Source of the DNA: Ferrovum myxofaciens
Lineage (GTDB): Bacteria; Pseudomonadota; Gammaproteobacteria; Burkholderiales; Ferrovaceae
Length of the DNA stretch: 64,000 nucleotides
NCBI RefSeq assembly: GCF_000735045.1
Contig: NZ_JPOQ01000008.1
Coordinates: 98,044-162,043, forward strand
Reading direction: 5' to 3'
The notes beneath the pieces are model-generated. The model was not told the DNA's origin and ran no database searches. It saw nothing but the letters and a program-made list of their open reading frames with translations. The position numbers were made by a program, and so were the translations under genes. Each line of letters opens with the position of its first letter. Position 1 is the stretch's first letter. Shown one piece after another: positions 58,613 through 64,000 of this stretch.

Positions 58613-61453
58613 GTGACACAAGACCTGCTACGTATCCGGGGTGCTCGCACCCACAACCTCAAGAACATCGACCTCGACCTGCCCAAGCATCAGTTGGTGG
58701 TCATCACGGGTCTTTCGGGCTCCGGCAAATCGTCGCTGGCTTTCGACACGCTCTATGCAGAAGGCCAGCGCCGCTATGTCGAGTCCCTCTCGGCCTATGC
58801 GCGCCAGTTTCTGCAGATGATGGAAAAACCCGATGTGGACCTGATCGAAGGGCTTTCACCAGCCATTGCCATCGAACAGAAGGCCACCAGCCATAACCCA
58901 CGTTCCACGGTGGGAACGGTAACCGAAATCCATGATTATTTACGTTTGCTCTTCGCTCGAGTAGGCGAACCTCATTGCCCCGACCATGATTTACCCCTGG
59001 CCGCCCAGACCGTATCCCAGATGGTGGATGCCGTACTGGCGCTTCCCCTGGACGCCAAAATCATGATCCTCGCGCCTCTGGTGACCGAACGCAAGGGACA
59101 GCAGACAGAACTCATCGATGAACTGCGCGCTCAGGGATTTGTACGCCTGCGTGTGGACGGTGAAATTCTAGATATCGATGCGCTTCCTACCCTCGACAAA
59201 AACCGCAAGCACAGTCTGGACATTGTCGTAGACCGTCTCAAGGTCCGCCCGGATGCACGTCAACGCCTGGCCGAATCCTTTGAAACAGCCCTGCGTCATG
59301 CTGATGGTCGGGCCCTGGTGGTGGACATGGACAGTGCGGCCACCCTCACCTTTTCCTCTCGTTTTGCCTGTCCCGTCTGTAATGCCGGACTGGCGGAACT
59401 GGAACCCCGACTGTTTTCCTTCAACAATCCCATGGGTGCTTGCCCCCATTGCGATGGATTGGGTTCGGTGAGTTTTTTTGATCCCAAACGGGTCGTCGCC
59501 TTTCCCGCCCTGAGCCTGGCCGCAGGAGCCATCAAGGGATGGGACCGGCGCAATCAATTCTACTTTCAGATGCTTTGCGATCTGGCTGCCCACTACGATT
59601 TCGACCTCGAACAGGCTTATGAAACCCTGAGTCCCACCCTTCAGGAAATGCTCCTGTATGGCTCAGGCAAAGAGAAAATCACCTTCCATTCCTTGGGCGT
59701 GCGCGGTGTTCAAACCCAACGTGCCTCCCCCTTCGAAGGCATCATTCCCAGTCTCGAACGGCGCTACCGGGAAACCGACTCCACCTTGGTACGCGAAGAA
59801 CTGGCGCGTCTGCGCGCTCAAAAACCATGTCCTCAGTGCCAGGGAGCGCGTCTACGGCGTGAAGCCCGTTTTGTACGGGTCGCCGGACATACTCTGCAAA
59901 CGCTCAGTGCCCTGCCCCTCAAACAGGCTGAAGCCGTATTCCAAGACATGCAACTGACTGGGCAAAAACAGGCCATCGCTGAAAAAATTCTCAAGGAAAT
60001 CATTGCACGCCTCCAGTTTCTCAACAATGTCGGCCTGGAGTATCTGCAACTCGACCGATCTGCCGACACCCTGTCCGGGGGTGAGGCTCAGCGGATCCGT
60101 CTGGCCTCCCAGATCGGATCCGGACTGACGGGCGTCATGTATGTCCTGGATGAACCCTCCATCGGACTGCATCAACGGGATAACCAGCGCCTTCTGGAAA
60201 CCTTGCAGCGACTGCGGGATCTCGGGAATTCTGTTCTGGTAGTAGAGCACGACGAAGATGCCATCCGTAGTGCGGATTTTGTAGTGGACATGGGACCCGG
60301 AGCGGGGGAATATGGCGGATACGTTATTGTTGCCGGTCCTCCTGCGGATATCCTCAAGCATCCGGATTCCTTGACGGGTCAGTATCTTTCTGGACAACGC
60401 ACCATCCCCATACCGGCTCAGCGCCATACCCCTGACCCAGCGCGTCAATTGACCCTATGCGGCGCCCGGGGAAATAATCTGCAAGAGGTGACCGTGCATC
60501 TGCCCATCGGTCTGCTGATCTGCATTACCGGGGTCTCAGGGTCGGGCAAATCCACGCTCATCAACGATACCCTGCAGGCCGCAGCGGCCCGTCACTTCTA
60601 TGGCAGCGCTCAGGACCCGGCGCCCCATGATGAAATCATCGGACTCGATTTTTTTGACAAGGTCATCAACGTAGATCAAAGCCCCATCGGTCGCACTCCT
60701 CGCTCCAATCCTGCCACTTATACCGGACTATTTACGCCCATCCGCGAATTATTTGCCGAATTGCCTCAAGCCCGGGAACGGGGCTATGGACCGGGAAGAT
60801 TTTCTTTCAACGTCAAGGGAGGACGGTGCGAAGCCTGTCAGGGGGATGGGTTGATCAAGGTGGAAATGCATTTTCTGCCCGATATTTTCGTGCCCTGTGA
60901 TATCTGCCATGGCAAACGTTATAACCGCGAAACCCTCGACATCCACTATCGGGGACTGAATATTCACCAGATATTGGGACTGACCGTGGAAAAGGCCCAT
61001 GAATTCTTTAACGCCGTTCCTGTCCTGGCGCGCAAATTAAAGACTCTTCTGGATGTGGGATTGGGTTACATCACTCTGGGCCAGGCCGCAACCACTCTTT
61101 CCGGCGGCGAAGCTCAACGTGTCAAACTGTCTCTTGAACTGTCCAAGCGGGATACAGGGCGCACGCTCTACATTCTGGACGAACCCACCACCGGACTGCA
61201 CTTTCACGACATCGAACTCCTCCTCAAAGTTCTCCATCGCCTGCGCGACCAGGGCAATACGGTCATTGTCATCGAACATAATCTGGACGTCATCAAAACT
61301 GCCGACTGGATCATCGATATGGGCCCCGAGGGAGGGAATGGAGGCGGGAAAATCGTTGCTCAGGGCACCCCGGAAATGGTGGCGCAGAATCCACACAGCA
61401 TGACCGGAAAATACCTTCGGCCCCATCTTTCTCCTTCCAGAAACCCGGAATAA
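58613..61453 (+). CDS. uvrA: Excinuclease ABC subunit A
   Basis: Damage-recognition ATPase of nucleotide excision repair. From GTG 58613 it is 946 residues, starting just before the family's [17 protein letters not shown]. It has two ABC ATPase modules: Walker [10 protein letters not shown] near 33 and GVSGSGKST near 640, and two LSGGEAQR signatures. Zinc-finger cysteine pairs are present (CPVCNAGL...CPHC and CEACQGDG...CDICHG). An upstream GTG at 58562 would add 17 residues not typical of UvrA. No good Shine-Dalgarno precedes either start. Confidence 0.97.
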   Translation: MTQDLLRIRGARTHNLKNIDLDLPKHQLVVITGLSGSGKSSLAFDTLYAEGQRRYVESLSAYARQFLQMMEKPDVDLIEGLSPAIAIEQKATSHNPRSTVGTVTEIHDYLRLLFARVGEPHCPDHDLPLAAQTVSQMVDAVLALPLDAKIMILAPLVTERKGQQTELIDELRAQGFVRLRVDGEILDIDALPTLDKNRKHSLDIVVDRLKVRPDARQRLAESFETALRHADGRALVVDMDSAATLTFSSRFACPVCNAGLAELEPRLFSFNNPMGACPHCDGLGSVSFFDPKRVVAFPALSLAAGAIKGWDRRNQFYFQMLCDLAAHYDFDLEQAYETLSPTLQEMLLYGSGKEKITFHSLGVRGVQTQRASPFEGIIPSLERRYRETDSTLVREELARLRAQKPCPQCQGARLRREARFVRVAGHTLQTLSALPLKQAEAVFQDMQLTGQKQAIAEKILKEIIARLQFLNNVGLEYLQLDRSADTLSGGEAQRIRLASQIGSGLTGVMYVLDEPSIGLHQRDNQRLLETLQRLRDLGNSVLVVEHDEDAIRSADFVVDMGPGAGEYGGYVIVAGPPADILKHPDSLTGQYLSGQRTIPIPAQRHTPDPARQLTLCGARGNNLQEVTVHLPIGLLICITGVSGSGKSTLINDTLQAAAARHFYGSAQDPAPHDEIIGLDFFDKVINVDQSPIGRTPRSNPATYTGLFTPIRELFAELPQARERGYGPGRFSFNVKGGRCEACQGDGLIKVEMHFLPDIFVPCDICHGKRYNRETLDIHYRGLNIHQILGLTVEKAHEFFNAVPVLARKLKTLLDVGLGYITLGQAATTLSGGEAQRVKLSLELSKRDTGRTLYILDEPTTGLHFHDIELLLKVLHRLRDQGNTVIVIEHNLDVIKTADWIIDMGPEGGNGGGKIVAQGTPEMVAQNPHSMTGKYLRPHLSPSRNPE

Positions 61454-61530
61454 GCACCCGAACTTCCCTATCTCTATCCTGTGGTAGGATATAACCGTGA
61501 TAAAAACCTGAAGGGCGGGCAAAAGTAAAG

Positions 61531-61926
61531 ATGGGAGGTTACGGATTTCTTGCGGTAGGCGTGGGTGCTGCCCTGGGCGCTTGGTTGCGCTGGTGGTTGG
61601 GTATTCTGCTCAATCCCTTGATCCCGACCATGCCCTTGGGAACCCTGGCAGCCAATCTGATAGGCGGGTATCTGGTGGGATTGGCGGTTGCCTATTTTAC
61701 TGATCATGCGGGCCTCCCCCCCGAGGCCCGACTATTCATCATCACGGGATTCATGGGTGGGTTGACCACTTTCTCGACTTTTTCTGCTGAATCCGTGACC
61801 CTGTTTTCTCGCACCCAATACCTCTGGGCCTTGACTCACATTGTCGTGCACCTCGGAGGCTCATTGTTGATGACGGTGCTTGGCATGGCCAGTTATGGCT
61901 TGCTCAAGTCCTTTGGTAAAGCCTGA
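61531..61926 (+). CDS. fluC: Fluoride ion channel FluC (CrcB)
   Basis: A 131-residue protein with four hydrophobic helices that should form a dual-topology dimer exporting fluoride. Family motifs are [25 protein letters not shown] and [15 protein letters not shown], including the Asn and Phe/Thr residues lining the pore. It follows uvrA by 77 bases. A small TATCCT/AGGATA hairpin lies in the gap, but no fluoride riboswitch was recognised. Confidence 0.95.
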   Translation: MGGYGFLAVGVGAALGAWLRWWLGILLNPLIPTMPLGTLAANLIGGYLVGLAVAYFTDHAGLPPEARLFIITGFMGGLTTFSTFSAESVTLFSRTQYLWALTHIVVHLGGSLLMTVLGMASYGLLKSFGKA

Positions 61927-61952
61927 TCCAACCACTTTGGAGTTTCCTTGCC

Positions 61953-62267
61953 ATGAAGGGCACCTATCTAAAATTCTACCTGCATGAAAACCGCCACCAT
62001 CATCACATCCTTGCCTATGAATGGTTGCTGGAGCAAGCCCGTTCCCTGGGCATTCAAGGGGGATCCGTCTTCAAGTCCATTGCAGGATACGGACGCCATG
62101 GCGTTCTGCATGAAGATCACTTCTTTGAACTGGCCAATGACTTGCCCGTGGAAGTGGTATTCATCGTCAGTACGGAACAATCCGAGCAGTTACTGGGTAT
62201 CGTCAGGGAAGCCAACCTTCCCCTCCTGTACGTCACAATGCCAGCGGAATACGGCACCCTGCCATGA
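61953..62267 (+). CDS. DUF190 family protein
   Basis: A 104-residue soluble protein matching DUF190, a PII-like trimer-forming fold, with a His-rich segment ENRHHHHILAYEWLLEQA at about 12-29 and GSVFKSIAGYGRHG near 37-50. DUF190 genes frequently sit beside fluC, suggesting a regulatory role on the channel; this is by association. The stop overlaps the next ATG (ATGA). Confidence 0.92.
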   Translation: MKGTYLKFYLHENRHHHHILAYEWLLEQARSLGIQGGSVFKSIAGYGRHGVLHEDHFFELANDLPVEVVFIVSTEQSEQLLGIVREANLPLLYVTMPAEYGTLP

Positions 62268-62695
62268 AAGCCATTCCTGCCTGGGCACTGTTTGCCCTCG
62301 GCTCGGCCTTCTTTGCCGGATTGACCGCCCTCTTCGGAAAGTTGGGGGTAGCGGGTATCCCTTCGAATTTTGCCACCTTTATCCGTACCCTGATCATTCT
62401 GGCGCTCACGGCCGGGATTCTCTCCTTGCGCCATGAGTGGCAACGTTTTTCCACCCTCTCGCTCCATACCTGGACCTTTCTGATCCTCTCGGGCATTGCC
62501 ACCGGTCTATCCTGGCTCTGTTATTACCGTGCCCTACAATTGGGGCCCCTTTCCGGGGTGGCTCCCCTGGACAAATTGAGCGTCGTCTTCGCCCTGCTCC
62601 TTGGGGTTCTGCTTCTGGGCGAACGCTTGAATTGGCATGGAATGTTGGGGATTACCCTGATTGTCTCGGGTTCCCTCGTCCTGCTCGTAGCGTAA
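62264..62695 (+). CDS. EamA-type half-size membrane transporter
   Basis: A 143-residue membrane protein with about five helices corresponding to one EamA repeat (ALGSAFFAGLTALFGKLGV ... LSWLCYYRALQLGPLSGVAPLDKLSVVFALLLGVLLLGERL). Full-length EamA exporters have two repeats, so this one probably works as a dimer. Coupled to the DUF190 gene by an ATGA overlap. Substrate unknown. Confidence 0.88.
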   Translation: MKAIPAWALFALGSAFFAGLTALFGKLGVAGIPSNFATFIRTLIILALTAGILSLRHEWQRFSTLSLHTWTFLILSGIATGLSWLCYYRALQLGPLSGVAPLDKLSVVFALLLGVLLLGERLNWHGMLGITLIVSGSLVLLVA

Positions 62696-62772
62696 ATGAG
62701 ACCAGTCCAGATACAGTACATTTTCGTTTTTTTCTTCAAGAAATTTCTGTGCCATTAAGTGATCGAGAATAA

Positions 62773-63549
62773 ATGATGAGTTTGAATACACTGATTTTTG
62801 ATGTGGATGGAACCTTGGCGGATACAGAACGGGATGGGCATCGGCCCTCCTTTAATCTGGCTTTCCAGGAATTCGGTCTGGACTGGGAGTGGACGGTTCC
62901 TTTGTATGGAGAACTGTTGGCGGTCACTGGAGGAAAAGAACGGATTCGCCATTATGTTGCCCACTATCACCCCGAACAACTTTCAGACATACATTTTGAT
63001 GAGTTGGTCCTTCAGTTGCATCAATCCAAAACCCGTCACTATCTGGCTTTGCTTGAAAAAGGCGCAATCCCCCTGCGTCCCGGTGTCCGACGACTGCTCC
63101 ACGAGGCCCGTCAGGCGGGTTTGACCCTGGCCATTGCCACCACCACCACGCCGGAGAATGTTGCCTCACTTCTTTCCACTGCGTTGGGACCGGAAAGCCC
63201 CGGTTGGTTTAAAGTCATTGCGGCCGGAGATATCGTTTCCGCCAAAAAACCTGCCCCGGATATTTATCTGTGGACATTGGATGCACTGGGTATCTCGGCA
63301 CAGGAGGCTCTGGCCTTCGAGGATTCAGAGAATGGTTTGCGTTCAGCCTGCGCTGCGGGACTGACTACCCTCGTGACAATCAACGAATATACCCAGGGGC
63401 AGGACTTTTCCGGCGCAGGGGCCGTACTGTCCGACCTAGGGGAACCGCATCAGCCCTATGCCCTGTACCAGGGTGCTCTACCCCCTGCGGGCTGGGTCGA
63501 TCTCGATCTATGCCGACGCATGGCAACTATTGATCCGGCCCGCGAATAG
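62773..63549 (+). CDS. cbbY: CbbY-type HAD hydrolase
   Basis: A 258-residue HAD-superfamily phosphatase with nucleophile D10 and D12 in DVDGTLADTERDGH, the TTTTPENV motif II near 117, and the KKPAPDIY and EDSENGL motifs III and IV. The ERDGHRPSFNLAF cap sequence is close to CbbY, which removes the Rubisco inhibitor xylulose-1,5-bisphosphate. Rubisco genes are not in this window. Its presence supports a Calvin-cycle autotroph. It lies 77 bases after the EamA gene. Confidence 0.9.
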   Translation: MMSLNTLIFDVDGTLADTERDGHRPSFNLAFQEFGLDWEWTVPLYGELLAVTGGKERIRHYVAHYHPEQLSDIHFDELVLQLHQSKTRHYLALLEKGAIPLRPGVRRLLHEARQAGLTLAIATTTTPENVASLLSTALGPESPGWFKVIAAGDIVSAKKPAPDIYLWTLDALGISAQEALAFEDSENGLRSACAAGLTTLVTINEYTQGQDFSGAGAVLSDLGEPHQPYALYQGALPPAGWVDLDLCRRMATIDPARE

Positions 63550-63704
63550 TACTGAGAGCAGGGATATCGCCATAAATTCTCACCGAGATGTATTGCATTA
63601 CGCAAAAAACCGGGTGAAATTTGATCTGTTGCATTACAGGAACAACCTGCCGGGTTTATCCTGTTGTGCGTTCAGCGTGAGCGTCGTCTTTAAAGGAGTA
63701 CAAC

Positions 63705-63878
63705 ATGCCAATCAGGGAAACCGGGTGGGTAAAATCCACACCCCCATGGTTTTTGATTCGCAAATGGTTCGATGGCCTCTCGCTGAAAAACAAGATTCAC
63801 CTTCAGATCCAGCCCTTGCTGATTGCATTACTCTCTGTGACGACATTTTTCATCTACCAACAGGTAAAATCAAAGTAA
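63705..63878 (+). CDS. Short membrane ORF, possibly the 5' remnant of an interrupted sensor gene
   Basis: A 57-residue ORF with a good AGGAG six bases before its ATG. The sequence LSLKNKIHLQIQPLLIALLSVTTFFIYQQVKSK has one membrane helix and resembles the N-terminal anchor of chemoreceptors or sensor proteins, which normally continue for hundreds of residues. It stops at TAA 63876-63878. The same frame is open again from 63879 to the window edge. Either the gene carries an early stop or an insertion begins here. Confidence 0.5.
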   Translation: MPIRETGWVKSTPPWFLIRKWFDGLSLKNKIHLQIQPLLIALLSVTTFFIYQQVKSK

Positions 63879-63946
63879 CTGCTCGCCCCTGCAAAAATAA
63901 TTGAAAAAGTGCTTGACAGGTTTTTGGGTGCTCAAGGCGAGCAGTT
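63877..63946. repeat. 11-bp inverted repeat at the interrupted ORF
   Basis: AACTGCTCGCC (63877-63887) and GGCGAGCAGTT (63936-63946) are perfect reverse complements, 48 bases apart. The left arm overlaps the TAA stop of the short membrane ORF. It may be part of an insertion-sequence end or a hairpin; the rest of the element, if any, lies outside the window. Confidence 0.5.
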
Positions 63947-64000
63947 GACGACTTGGGCATATTTGCCACAGCAGTGCAGTTTTAAGCGCCGCCAATTGAT

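Noticed and set aside
61454..61530. Fluoride riboswitch before fluC
   Set aside because: The 77 bases contain only a 6-bp hairpin and lack the fluoride aptamer core as far as I can tell by eye.
63458..63904. 148-codon frame spanning the end of cbbY and the last gap
   Set aside because: It overlaps cbbY out of frame and the short membrane ORF, has no ribosome site, and its sequence matches no family I recognise.

Overview
The window looks like about 64 kb of chromosome from a compact, Gram-negative betaproteobacterium-like genome. Several gene neighbourhoods match betaproteobacterial order as I know it: folP-ftsH-rlmE-yhbY-greA, carB-carA-dapB-bamE-fur, metK-lpxL-dapF-DUF484-xerC, tyrS with an M23 peptidase and anmK, FmdB-DUF502-aspS, and uvrA-MFS-ssb. 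A serine/alanine-glyoxylate aminotransferase and a CbbY phosphatase suggest a Calvin-cycle autotroph that must recycle phosphoglycolate. A Ferrovum-like chemolithoautotroph is one guess; this is inference and no marker gene here proves it. Genes are tightly packed, with many ATGA/GTGA overlaps and overlapping convergent ends, and no gene-free stretch exceeds 300 bases.

Layout. 1-3.8 kb: the tail of a formylglycine-generating-enzyme-like protein, then folP, ftsH and rlmE. 3.8-10.7 kb: yhbY, greA, carB, carA, dapB and bamE, all on the minus strand, with a likely attenuator in the carA leader; fur diverges from bamE. 11-13.8 kb: succinyl-CoA synthetase and a DUF2889 protein. 13.8-20.6 kb: lytic transglycosylase, CCA-adding enzyme, glyoxylate aminotransferase, TtcA with a small membrane protein, and a MidA-like methyltransferase. 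20.7-24 kb: the methyl-cycle set metF, ahcY and metK. 24-33 kb: lpxL, dapF, DUF484, xerC, anmK, M23 peptidase, tyrS, MATE exporter and Coq7. 33.4-36.2 kb: argB and a large porin preceded by a Pho-box-like array. 36.3-43 kb: a tripartite RND exporter with a Spy/CpxP-like protein and a glycine-rich lipoprotein, preceded by direct-repeat operators. 43-46.9 kb: trpC, trpD, OsmC protein, di-haem cytochrome c peroxidase and erpA. 47-49.5 kb: argC, rpsI, rplM and a Nudix hydrolase. 49.5-57.3 kb: M16 peptidase, FmdB, DUF502, aspS, a TPR/ATP-grasp-like protein and ssb. 57.3-64 kb: MFS transporter, uvrA, fluC, DUF190, a half-size EamA protein, cbbY and a short possibly interrupted membrane ORF.

Most of the window is housekeeping. 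The least explained parts are the TPR/ATP-grasp-like protein (55174-56808), the regulatory arrays before the porin and the RND operon, the carAB leader structure, and the interrupted ORF with an inverted repeat at the right edge. No tRNA, rRNA, CRISPR array or complete insertion sequence was seen.
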